Positions 1-9,100 of a stretch of DNA of 64,000 bases are shown one piece after another. The position numbers were made by a program, and so were the translations under genes. This stretch comes from Chloroflexota bacterium (GTDB lineage: Bacteria > Chloroflexota > Anaerolineae > 4572-78 > J111). How positions within the stretch are numbered: position 1 is the stretch's first letter; each line of letters opens with the position of its first letter. A model generated the notes under the pieces. It ran no database searches and was not told where the DNA came from. It was given only the letters and a program-made list of their open reading frames with translations. The DNA is taken from positions 124,001-188,000 of the forward strand of contig BOKF01000001.1 in NCBI GenBank assembly GCA_016860845.1. Direction: 5' to 3'.

Positions 1-756
1 GTTCCCGACCTGATAACGGCCTATGGGATATTTGAGGCCATAGGGCGGCGCAAACAGGGGTTTCAAAAAAGGAAGAATTACCTGTCCCCCGTGCGAATGT
101 CCGGAAAGCTGCAAGTCAAACCGACCGGTGGCCGCGCTGATATCGGCAAAATCCGGCTCGTGCGCCAGCAGGATGGCGGCACCGCTGGCAGGCAGTTGAG
201 CTAGAACATGGTCCAGCCGGGCCTGATTCTCCCAGAAATCATCCACGCCGGCGATGTGCAGCGTGGCCTCGCCCCGGCGGAGGGTATGCACGGCATTATT
301 CAAATCAAGCATGCCACTGTCAACCAACATCTGTCGAATTAAATCAACCTCAGCCCAATAGTCATGATTGCCCAATATGGCTACGGTACCATCCCGTGGT
401 CTCAATTGGCTGAGGGTTACTCTAATGTCTTCAACGTGAGGCAGCGCATGGTGGCTGACAAAATCTCCGGTGATGGCTACCATGTCAGGCTGTTGCTGGT
501 TGATCAGTTCAACGATGTGAAGCAGATGGTCGCGGGTGAGCGACGTGTCGGTATGCAGATCGCTGATTTGGACCAGGCGGTACCCGTGAAACTCAGGCGC
601 CAGCCGAGGCAAGACCAGGCGGATGTGTTTTAGTTCAACCCAGTCCGGCTTTACCCTGGGCGGCAAAAAGCGGCGGTTGAACCGGGCGAAGGGCACTTCA
701 ACCACCCACACCACCGGCATCACTGTTTTTAAAAAAGAGCGTAATAATTGATCCAT
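1..756 (-). CDS. metallophosphoesterase, YaeI-like (3' end outside window)
   Basis: The visible 252 residues begin MDQLLRSFLK and the frame is open to the window edge, so the C-terminus is missing. Calcineurin-type phosphoesterase motifs occur in order: QISDLHTD (metal site 1), TGDFVSHH, GNHDYW, a HEPDFAD segment and SGHSHGGQ. This set and order fits the membrane-associated YaeI/YkuE branch, which hydrolyses phosphodiester or phospholipid-type substrates; the actual substrate is unknown. The first ~25 residues are hydrophobic with basic residues and may dock on the membrane. The only in-frame ATG before an upstream TAG is at 754-756, which fixes the start; there is no strong ribosome site. 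It lies 35 bases downstream of the alcohol dehydrogenase on the same strand and may be cotranscribed with it. Confidence 0.85.
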   Translation of the reverse strand, partial: MDQLLRSFLKTVMPVVWVVEVPFARFNRRFLPPRVKPDWVELKHIRLVLPRLAPEFHGYRLVQISDLHTDTSLTRDHLLHIVELINQQQPDMVAITGDFVSHHALPHVEDIRVTLSQLRPRDGTVAILGNHDYWAEVDLIRQMLVDSGMLDLNNAVHTLRRGEATLHIAGVDDFWENQARLDHVLAQLPASGAAILLAHEPDFADISAATGRFDLQLSGHSHGGQVILPFLKPLFAPPYGLKYPIGRYQVGN

Positions 757-790
757 TTGAGTCCATGTTGAAGGCTGAATGGAGAAGCTT

Positions 791-1792
791 TCATCCTCCT
801 ATCACCAATACCGCTGCCCCATTAATTTGACTGCGTTTGAGCCGCAGCAACGCCTCATTGGCCTGCTCCAGTGGGAACAGCTCGATTTCGGTTTTAACCG
901 GCACTTCTGCGGCCACTTGTAAAAAATCCAGTACATCCTGGCGGGTGCTGTTGGCTACACTCTGGATGGTCCGCTCGTGCCAGAGCAGGTCATAAGCCAT
1001 TTCGGGGATGGGACTCATATGGATGCCGCCCAGAGCCAGCGTGCCGCCCCTGTCCAGCCGCTGCAACGCCAGCGGCACCAACGATCCCGCCGGGGCAAAG
1101 ATGATGCTGCTGTCCATAAGCGCGCCAGGGTCGTCTTCCGCGCCGCCGGCCCAAACCGCTCCCAGCGAGCGGGCCAGTTGGCGGTGATGCTCTCCCCGGG
1201 TAAAGACAAACACCTCGCAACCCCAATTGTGCGCCACTTGCAGTACCAGATGAGCCGAGGCCCCAAAGCCGTACAGTCCCAGGCGCTGTCCCGGCTGCAC
1301 CCGGCTCAACCGCAGCGAGCGATACCCAACCACCCCGGCGCACAACAGCGGCGCCGCTTCGGTATCACTGAAAACTGCCGGAATAGGGTAGGCAAACTCC
1401 TCGTCCACCACCATATATTCGGCAAAGCCGCCGTCCGCGTGCAAGCCGGTGAAACAAATATTCTCGCACAAATTCTCCTTGCCGGCCCGGCAGTAGCGGC
1501 ACTGCCCGCAGGTCCGGTACAGCCAGGGCACACCCAGCCGGTCACCCGGTTGGCGCCGGGTAACGGCTTCGCCCACAGCATCCACAACCCCCACCACCTG
1601 GTGGCCGGGAATCGTCGGCAGGCGGGGCAGCGCCAGGTCGCCTTCAACAATGTGCAAATCGGTATGGCAGACACCGCAGGTATGAATTTTCAAGCGCACC
1701 TGGCCGGGGCTGGGCTGAGGCAAGTCAACCTCGGCTGCAACCAGTGGAGCAGTGTCAACTCTGGCGGCTTGATTGAGCTGCATAGCCTTCAT
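791..1792 (-). CDS. zinc-dependent alcohol dehydrogenase (MDR family)
   Basis: A 333-residue medium-chain dehydrogenase. The GroES-like N-terminal half carries the catalytic zinc site (C39 in TCGVCHTDLH and H64 in PGHQ) and the four-Cys structural zinc lobe (C95, C98, C101, C109). The Rossmann half has GLYGFGASAH for NAD(P). It most resembles the cinnamyl-alcohol/AdhA-like branch that interconverts alcohols and aldehydes. The usual GHE after the zinc His is GHQ here. I start it at the ATG at 1790-1792 because GAGG lies 7 bases upstream; an in-frame extension to 1849 has no such signal and would overlap the small upstream gene. It follows that gene by 16 bases and precedes the phosphoesterase. 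Confidence 0.9.
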   Translation of the reverse strand: MKAMQLNQAARVDTAPLVAAEVDLPQPSPGQVRLKIHTCGVCHTDLHIVEGDLALPRLPTIPGHQVVGVVDAVGEAVTRRQPGDRLGVPWLYRTCGQCRYCRAGKENLCENICFTGLHADGGFAEYMVVDEEFAYPIPAVFSDTEAAPLLCAGVVGYRSLRLSRVQPGQRLGLYGFGASAHLVLQVAHNWGCEVFVFTRGEHHRQLARSLGAVWAGGAEDDPGALMDSSIIFAPAGSLVPLALQRLDRGGTLALGGIHMSPIPEMAYDLLWHERTIQSVANSTRQDVLDFLQVAAEVPVKTEIELFPLEQANEALLRLKRSQINGAAVLVIGG

Positions 1793-1808
1793 TTTCAACC
1801 TCAATGCG

Positions 1809-2015
1809 TCAGGCTGGTTTGACTGCCTCTCCAAATAAAACTGCCCCAATTAAACCGCCAACTGCGCCCAACACACTGCCAATTATAAGGGCAAAGGCAA
1901 GCCCGACAATTCCCCCAATTAGACTACTGCCCATCATGATCCCCATAACCTCTGGCGTCATCTCACTCAGACCTATTTCGGCAGCAAGAAAGAAAGGACG
2001 AAATTTGAGATTCAT
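1809..2015 (-). CDS. small glycine-rich membrane protein
   Basis: A 68-residue ORF. After about 25 mixed residues it has a long glycine/alanine/isoleucine stretch (GIVGLAFALIIGSVLGAVGG) that would form one or two membrane helices with GxxxG-type packing. No family recognised. Its stop lies 16 bases upstream of the dehydrogenase start, which suggests cotranscription. The ribosome site is weak (AAAAAG just before the ATG). It could be spurious, but the coherent hydrophobic composition and operon-like spacing favour a real gene. Confidence 0.45.
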   Translation of the reverse strand: MNLKFRPFFLAAEIGLSEMTPEVMGIMMGSSLIGGIVGLAFALIIGSVLGAVGGLIGAVLFGEAVKPA

Positions 2016-2094
2016 TTCTTTTTACTGCTGTTATTCTACCATAAGCAGAGGCAGGCTGCCAGTAGGCTAAAAAACTTAGAGGCCGTCTGAAAAG

Positions 2095-2143
2095 CTGGAG
2101 TGCAAGGCTTACCTTGCCCGGCAAACCGAGGTTTGCACTCCAG
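2095..2143. repeat. palindromic repeat, CTGGAGTGCAA family
   Basis: An imperfect palindrome whose arms are CTGGAGTGCAA and TTGCACTCCAG, with an inner AAGG/CCTTG-GGCAAACC segment. Related GGAGTGC/CCAAAGC...GCTTTGGACTCC palindromes occur at 18965, 26979 and 42217, so this is a dispersed small-repeat family. Confidence 0.65.
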
Positions 2144-2172
2144 TCTCAGCCACTTTTTAGACAGTTTCTTAG

Positions 2173-2295
2173 GTGTATTCCCAATTTGCGCTGCACGCCT
2201 GGCTGATTAACATGATAGGCGGCATCTTGTTGGTGGGGATTGGCCTTTATGATTTGTGGAGTAACTGGGAAATTGTCATCCTTTTCCTCAATTAA
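2173..2295 (+). pseudogene. possible decayed ORF tail encoding a membrane segment
   Basis: A 40-codon open stretch, GTG start to TAA, encoding a hydrophobic peptide that contains AWLINMIGGILLVGIGLYDL followed by WSNWEI. It looks like the C-terminal helix of a small membrane protein (reminiscent of SPW-type repeats). A TAG lies immediately upstream, and just before that is the 2095-2143 palindrome. No ribosome site seen. I read it as a remnant rather than a working gene. Nothing else was recognised between 2016 and 2386 apart from the palindrome. Confidence 0.25.
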
Positions 2296-2386
2296 AAGCA
2301 AGACGTAGTCTCGTCAAATATACTCCTCTGCCCAAAATCTCCCCTGAAAATAGCCTGTTGTTACCATTCTAATCTTAAATTTTCTG

Positions 2387-2395
2387 TGCTATGAT
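2387..2395 (+). promoter_or_regulatory. extended -10 promoter element
   Basis: TGCTATGAT matches an extended -10 (TGn plus a TATAAT-like hexamer), 27 bases before the ATG of the cyclase/AAA/TPR gene. No convincing -35, as is common for extended -10 promoters. Confidence 0.4.
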
Positions 2396-2422
2396 ACTCT
2401 TGTATCCGGGGGAGATATAACT

Positions 2423-5400
2423 ATGGAAACAAAAACTGCCTACATTCCGATGGATCGCTGCCAGGCATTGGTTCAAGGGGTAGACCTGCCTCATCGGACT
2501 CATGGCGCGGCGCTGTTCGCCGATATTTCCGGCTTTACCCCGCTCACCGAAGCGCTGTTAAAGGCGTATGGGCCCCGACGCGGCCCTGAGGAACTAACCC
2601 GCCAATTGAATTTTATCTACGATGCTTTGGTGGCGGAGGTTCATCGCTATGGCGGCAGTGTCATTGCCATCAGCGGCGATGCTATTACCTGTTGGCTAGA
2701 CGGTGATAACGGCTTACGGGCCATCGCTTGTGGCCTGGCTATGCAGCAGGCGATGGGCCGGTTTGCTGCCCTCAAAATTCCCTCCGGCGGTACCGTTTCT
2801 CTGGCGATGAAAGCCGCGATAGCAACCGGTCCGGTGCGCCGCTTTCTGGTGGGCGACCCGGATATTCAATACATAGATGTATTGGCCGGGGCCACCCTGG
2901 ATCGGATGGCGGCAGCCGAACACCACGCCAGCAAAGGTGAAGTGGTGGTAGCCCCGGAGGTGCTGGCCCAACTAGGGCATACTCTACGGGTGACCGCTTT
3001 ACGAACCGACCCGGATGCAGACCAATCATTTGCGGTTATTGCCGAATTAGACGAAGTCGTTTCTCCCCATCCCTGGCCGGCCTTTGCCTCCGAAACCCTG
3101 GCCGAGGATGAGGTGCGATCCTGGCTGCTGCCGCCGGTATATGAACGGCTGCAAGCAGGTACGGGTGAGTTCCTGGCCGAATTACGTCCGGCAGTGGTGC
3201 TGTTTCTGAGTTTTGATGGTATTGACTATGACGGCGACGAGGCCGCCGGAACCAAACTCGATGCCTACATGCGCTGGGTACAGACCATTCTGGCCCATTA
3301 CGAAGGCTACCTGCTGCAATTAACCGTCGGCGATAAGGGCAGTTATCTTTACACTGCCTTTGGCGCGCCGATTGCCCACGAGGACGATGCACTACGCGCC
3401 GCGTCGGCTGCGCTCGAATTGCAGCATCTTCCGGCGACGTTGGATTTTATTAACGACGTCAAAATTGGCATCAGCCAGGGCCAAATCTTCACCGGCGCTT
3501 ATGGGGGGACGATGCGCCGGACCTATGGGGTCATGGGCGATGACGTAAACCTGGCGGCTCGGCTCATGCAGGCCGCCGTACCGGGCCAGGTTCTGGTCAG
3601 CTCTACGGCCAAGCAGGCCACCGCCGACACGTTTACCTGGGAGAGTCTGCCCCCCCTTAAGGTAAAAGGCAAAGCTGAGCCAGTCATAGCCTTTAGTTTG
3701 GCCGGGCGGAAGGAACGCCACGCCACTCACCTGTTAGAGCCAAGGTACGCCCTGCCGATGGTGGGCCGGGAAGCTGAATTGGCTCTGGTCGAGCAGAAGT
3801 TGACCCAGGCCCTCGCCGGGCACGGCCAAATCGTCGCGATTACAGCCGAGGCAGGGATGGGGAAATCACGCCTCGTGGCCGAGATCATTCACACGGCCAA
3901 CGACCACCATATGATTGGCTATGGGGGTGAATGTCAATCCTATGGTACGAACATCAGTTATTTAGTCTGGCAGACAATCTGGCGCGGTTTCTTTGGCCTC
4001 GAGCTGGTGGGGGATATGTCTGAGCAGGTAAAGGAGCTGGAGCGACAACTTACCCTGATTGATCCGGCCTTAGTTCCCCGCCTGCCTCTTTTAGGGGTCG
4101 TGCTCAACTTGCCAATCCCTGATAATGACTTGACCCGCACCTTTGACGCCAAGCTGCGCAAGACCTCCCTGGAATCGTTACTGGTGGATTGCCTGCGGGC
4201 ACGGGCCAAGAAAACCCCCATGTTCCTCATCCTGGAAGATCTGCACTGGCTCGACCCCCTGTCGCACGATTTGTTGGAGGAAATTGGCCGCACCATTGCC
4301 GACCTGCCGGTGCTACTGGTGCTGGCCTACCGGCCGCTTGATTTGGAGCGTTTACAGGCTCCCCGGATAAGCCTGCTGGCTCATTTCACGGAGATTACCC
4401 TGGCCGACTTTACTTTGCAGGAAGCGGAACAGCTCATTACCCTCAAGCTGCAGCAGTTTTTTGGCGCTCAAACGGAAGTGCCTTCCGGGTTAGGGGAGCG
4501 AATCACCGCTCGCGCCCAGGGCAACCCCTTCTACATTGAAGAATTGGTAAATTATCTTCAAGTGCAAGGTTTTGACCTGCACGACCGCGAAGCGCTGGAG
4601 CGGCTCGACCTGCCGGCCAGTCTCCACAGCCTGATTCTCAGCCGGATTGACCAACTCAGCGAAGGCCAAAAGAGTTTGGTTAAGGTCGCCAGCGTGATTG
4701 GCCGGTTGTTTAGAGCAGCCTGGTTGTGGGGCGTTTACCCGGAATTGGGTGAGCCCCAGCGCATTAAAGCTGATCTGGATGTACTGAGCCGTCTGGACCT
4801 CATCCCCATGGACACCCCCGAACCGGAGTTGACCTATCTCTTTAAACACGTAGTTACTCAGGAGGTGGCCTACGAAAGCTTACCCTATGCCACCCGGGCA
4901 GTTCTGCACGAGCAGCTCGCCTGGTTTATTGAACGGGCCTATAGCAGCAGCCTTGAGCAGTTTATTGATTTGCTGGCATTTCATTATGAACGCAGCCAGA
5001 ACGAGGCCAAGAAACGGGAGTACCTGCGTAAAGCTGGGGAAGCGGCTCAAGCCAACTATGCCAACGAAGTAGCGATCAGTTACTATCAACGAGTTTTAGC
5101 GCTGCTGGCTGAACAAGAACAAGTAACGGTTATGCTCAAGTTGAGTGAAGTGCTGCAACTGGTGGGGCAGTGGGCTGAGGCCGGCGATTTATTGCAACAA
5201 ACTTTGAAGCTGGCAGAGCAGCTAGATGACCGCTCAGCTCAGGCCTGGTGCCAAACTGCTATCGGCGAGCTGCTCAGAAAACAGGGGTTATATGCCGAAG
5301 CCTTAACCTGGTTTGAGCAGGCACGGACAGGGTTTGAGGCGCTGGGAGACCGGGCCGGGGTTGGACAGGTGCTTCACTATAGTGGCTCGTTGGCGGCTCA

Positions 5401-6097
5401 ACAGGGCGACTACACCATGTCCAGCGCCCTTTATCAAGAGAGCCTGGCCATCCGGCGTGAGTTGGGCGACAAAGTAAATGTCGCCAAGATTCTCATCAAT
5501 TTTGGTCTTGACGCACATGAACAAGGCGATTACGAGTCAGCTTATAAGCTTTACCAGGAAAGCCTAGAGCTTCAGCGAGAGCTGGGCGACAAGTGGGCGA
5601 TTGCCGTCTCGCTCAACAATTTGGGCTATCTGGCCCTGGATCAAGGTGACTATGAAGCAGCCCGCACCCACCTGGAGAGCGCCTTAGCTTTCCAGCGGGA
5701 AGTGGGCGACAGGTCAAAAATATCAGATATTCTTAACAACCTGGGCAATCTGGCCCGGAACCAGGGGGATTATGCCTCGGCGCGCGCCCTTTATGAAGAA
5801 AGTCTGACCATTGATCGGGGTTTGGGCAATAAGTGGGGCATTGCTTATGCCTTAGAAGATATTGGAAGTCTGGCTGCCCACCAGGGACAGCCAGAGCGCG
5901 CGCTGCGTTTGGTTGGCGCTGCCCAGACCCTCCGCGAGGCCATTCAAGCCCCGCGCCCTCCCGCCGATCAGGCCAAACTTGAAAGTCTGCTGGAGCCAGC
6001 CAGGCAGGCCCTGGGTGAAGCAGCGGCGGTAGTCACGGCGGAGGGCCGGGCTATGTCGTTTGAAGAAGCAATTGATTACGCCTTCCAGGCTCATTGA
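2423..6097 (+). CDS. double class III cyclase-AAA ATPase-TPR signalling protein
   Basis: A 1224-residue cytoplasmic protein. Residues ~25-195 form cyclase-like domain 1 with both metal aspartates (D34 in FADISGFT, D86 in SGDAITCW). Residues ~250-420 form cyclase domain 2, which has GDDVNLAARLM with the transition-state Asn and Arg but has lost the first metal Asp (LFLSFDGID). Residues ~445-700 are an AAA_16-type ATPase with Walker A AEAGMGKSRL (~475) and Walker B FLILEDLHWLD (~601). Residues ~870-1160 hold tandem TPR repeats of about 40 residues. The layout matches cyclase/AAA/TPR regulators common in Chloroflexota and cyanobacteria, where nucleotide-cyclase or purely regulatory roles are possible. 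The start follows GGGGGAG with good spacing. It stands alone and ends at a shared hairpin. Confidence 0.9.
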   Translation: METKTAYIPMDRCQALVQGVDLPHRTHGAALFADISGFTPLTEALLKAYGPRRGPEELTRQLNFIYDALVAEVHRYGGSVIAISGDAITCWLDGDNGLRAIACGLAMQQAMGRFAALKIPSGGTVSLAMKAAIATGPVRRFLVGDPDIQYIDVLAGATLDRMAAAEHHASKGEVVVAPEVLAQLGHTLRVTALRTDPDADQSFAVIAELDEVVSPHPWPAFASETLAEDEVRSWLLPPVYERLQAGTGEFLAELRPAVVLFLSFDGIDYDGDEAAGTKLDAYMRWVQTILAHYEGYLLQLTVGDKGSYLYTAFGAPIAHEDDALRAASAALELQHLPATLDFINDVKIGISQGQIFTGAYGGTMRRTYGVMGDDVNLAARLMQAAVPGQVLVSSTAKQATADTFTWESLPPLKVKGKAEPVIAFSLAGRKERHATHLLEPRYALPMVGREAELALVEQKLTQALAGHGQIVAITAEAGMGKSRLVAEIIHTANDHHMIGYGGECQSYGTNISYLVWQTIWRGFFGLELVGDMSEQVKELERQLTLIDPALVPRLPLLGVVLNLPIPDNDLTRTFDAKLRKTSLESLLVDCLRARAKKTPMFLILEDLHWLDPLSHDLLEEIGRTIADLPVLLVLAYRPLDLERLQAPRISLLAHFTEITLADFTLQEAEQLITLKLQQFFGAQTEVPSGLGERITARAQGNPFYIEELVNYLQVQGFDLHDREALERLDLPASLHSLILSRIDQLSEGQKSLVKVASVIGRLFRAAWLWGVYPELGEPQRIKADLDVLSRLDLIPMDTPEPELTYLFKHVVTQEVAYESLPYATRAVLHEQLAWFIERAYSSSLEQFIDLLAFHYERSQNEAKKREYLRKAGEAAQANYANEVAISYYQRVLALLAEQEQVTVMLKLSEVLQLVGQWAEAGDLLQQTLKLAEQLDDRSAQAWCQTAIGELLRKQGLYAEALTWFEQARTGFEALGDRAGVGQVLHYSGSLAAQQGDYTMSSALYQESLAIRRELGDKVNVAKILINFGLDAHEQGDYESAYKLYQESLELQRELGDKWAIAVSLNNLGYLALDQGDYEAARTHLESALAFQREVGDRSKISDILNNLGNLARNQGDYASARALYEESLTIDRGLGNKWGIAYALEDIGSLAAHQGQPERALRLVGAAQTLREAIQAPRPPADQAKLESLLEPARQALGEAAAVVTAEGRAMSFEEAIDYAFQAH

Positions 6098-6114
6098 ACC
6101 GCAGCCCGCTAGAT

Positions 6115-6168
6115 TATAGCCATCCAGTTCCCAAACTCATTTTTGAAAACTGGACGGCTATATTTTTG
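6115..6168. terminator. bidirectional hairpin between convergent genes
   Basis: TATAGCC-A-TCCAGTT pairs with AACTGGA-C-GGCTATA across a ~19-base loop and is followed by TTTTT on the plus strand. It sits between the stop of the cyclase gene and the stop of the C25 peptidase gene, as expected of a shared intrinsic terminator. Confidence 0.65.
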
Positions 6169-6183
6169 ATCCTCTCAAGCCTC

Positions 6184-9100
6184 CTATTTATCCTTCTTGG
6201 TCGAGTCGTACAGAGCGCCGCCGTCAATTGCGTCAATGCTCCCGCCCTGGTCATGGGGCACAATGGCGCCGCGTACTTCGCCGGAACAGGAACCACCCTG
6301 TCCATCATTAGTGGTGAAAAAGATATGGTAAACCCGACCATCGCCCTTACCATCACGTTCAGCGCGTACTTTAGCGCTGTTTGGGCCGAGAATATAACCG
6401 TCCGGGCTGTATTTGTCTTTTCCTACGGGCTCATCCTGGAAGATACCGGTAATTGTAATGGTAACAGGGTCGCCATCGGGATCGGTTACGCCGATCACCT
6501 TCTCCAGAACCCATAAGTTCTTGTTAGGTGGCCAGATGGTTAACGGATTGGCTGTGGCCGTTGAGCAGATCGGGGGTCGATTGATGACGGTGATGGTGAT
6601 GGTTTCACTGTCGGTCAGGATAGGCGCGCCGTTATCGCTGACGACGACGGTGGTGGTATAGATCCCAGTTTTGGTGGGAGTCCAGGTAAAGACTCCGGTG
6701 CTGCTGTCAATCGTCGCACCGGAGGGGGCATTGATCAAGCTGAAGGTCAGGCTGTTGGTGGGAATATCACTGTCGCTGGCAGTAGCGGTAAAGGTGAGCA
6801 GACTGCCCTTGTTGGCGCTCTTGTTGCCAATCGGATCAAGCACAGGAGCCTGGTTGACCTCGTTGACCGTGATGGTGATAGTTTCACTATCGGTGAGGGC
6901 GGGGTTGCCGTTGTCGTTGACGATGACAGTCAGGATATAGCTCCCCGGCCCTTGGGTTTCACTGGGGGTCCAGGTGAAGGCGCCGGTGCTGCTGTTGATC
7001 GTCGCGCCGGAGGGAGCGTTGACCAGGCTAAAGGTTAGGGTATTCGGAGGAAGGTCACTGTCGCTGGCGGTGGCAGTGAAGGTGAGCAGGCTGTCCTCGT
7101 TGATGCTCTTGTCGCCAATAGGGGTAAGCATGGGGGCATCGTTGACGGGATTCACGGTAATTGTCACCGTAGCCACGTTGGAGTCGGAAGCGCCATCATT
7201 CGCTTTGTAGGTAAAGCTGTCGCTACCATTAAAGTCCGGTGCGGGAGTATAAATAAAGGAGCCATCCGGATTGAGCATCAAAGTACCGTTGCCAGGGCCA
7301 GTCACCAGGACCGCGGTGAGCACAGCACTATCAGTGTCGGTGTCGTTGCCCAGCACGCCGGGGACAGGCTCCGTCAGAACAGTATCCTCATCAATCGTGT
7401 AAGTATCATTGACCGCTACAGGCGGGTTATTACGCAGGTTCAGGTTCGCCGTTTGGACTGAGGCATGGTAGCGAGCGTCTGTCAGAGTCACGGTTTGGCC
7501 TGTACTCAGGAGAATGGCGCCGTTGAAGTAGACTTTAACCGTATAGTCGCCGGGCGGCAGAGGGAGGTTCCCCAGGGGAGCGCGGCCCGCAAAATCCGTA
7601 ATGACGGTTCTGGTATGGGAGAAGACTCCACCGCCGGTGACCACAAAGACCACATTCTTCTCAAACAGGCGCAGTCCGGCAGCGTCGGTCAAGGTAGCCA
7701 CCAGGAGGGCATCATCGCCGGCGAACCCGGAGACAGAAACGGGCTGCGCTTCGCAGGCATCGTCCTTGCTGGCCGATGGCGGCTCCAGGCAGAGGACAGT
7801 CGCTTGCTTGGTGATTTCGAACTCGAATGTGTTGGGTGCGGCTGAGGCCGCTTCTTGAGCCGTGTCGGGGAAGGCTGCCCGGACCTCGTACCGGCCAGGC
7901 AGGCCCAGCAGCGGCAGGGTAACAGTGGCTTGCCCGGTATCGTCAGTAACCGCTGAGGCGCTTTGCGCACCCAGGCCGAAGATGATAACCCGACCTTCCG
8001 GCGGCACCAATGGCTGCCCATCTTCAGCAGTCAGTATGGCGCTAAAGGTAGCCTCTGAGCCATAAGGACCGGAAGTAGCCGCTGGTGTGTCCAAAGCTAG
8101 GGCAGTTGCTTGCAATTGAGTTTCGTCTACACCCGGAATGTAATAAGCACCCAGGTTTGTGGCCATACTGACCAATCCCACCCCGTTGACCGCCTGCACG
8201 ATGTAACGCACGTTCTCCGGGTTAGCCCCCAGGTTAAAAGTCCCTTCCCACAAGGTCGAGTCCGTCGCATTTTGAGTCAGGTCCAGAGACACCCAGTCGC
8301 AGTTAGGAGCCGAACATTCGGTATTATAATAAGTTATCCAAACCTCTTGGATACCTGCCACCGGGTCGCCGATCACCTTCATCTTAAAGTTGACCTCGCC
8401 TGCTTCGGTCAGCGGGGCCGACACCTGGGCGATAACCGGGGGCGCAGCCAGGGCCGGGGTGAACCCGCTAAACGTTTTCATATTGTTGCTGTAGTAGAGG
8501 CGGAAGTCCATGGCCGAAAACCGGCGGAGCGTATTAGCCTCAAAACCGGGCGTGGTAGATTTAACCTGAGCGGGCGTTACCGCCAGGCGCGTGGTGGTCC
8601 CCCCGTTGGCCAGGGCCTCAAAATAATTGACGCTCCAGGGCTGAATGGGATAGAAGACATCGGAGAAGAAAGGCGTATGGACACTGCGGATTTCGGTGGT
8701 TGGCGCTCCGGTTAAAACCCGGACATTGGGTAAATCGGCATAATTACCACCCCGGAACCCTACCCCGCGCAGCACCAGCATGTCCGGCCCGGTCACATTA
8801 CGCACCAGGAGCGGCAAAACCGGTTCTCCCGGATTCGTGAGCACATTGCCGTTGATCGAAAGGTAGAGCGCCTCGACCGTCGTATTACGATCATCTATAT
8901 CCTGAAGTTCGACGGTGCTGGTATCTATGAGATCGTCGAAATCATCCAGGGAGATGTCGGCAATTTTCAAGCCCAGGGTAGCAGCGGGGGCATCGCCCAC
9001 GCCGGTGATGATGGTGGCATCACTCGGCGGGTCGAGGCGCGCGCCGGGCATATTGATGCTCAGCATGGGCAGCCCGAAGAGGGTCGTTCCCAGCAGAGAC

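Noticed and set aside
977..1822. Long open frame on the plus strand opposite the alcohol dehydrogenase
   Set aside because: It is a GC-rich antisense shadow; the minus-strand protein carries full family motifs, and the plus product is Gln/Arg/His-rich with no domain.
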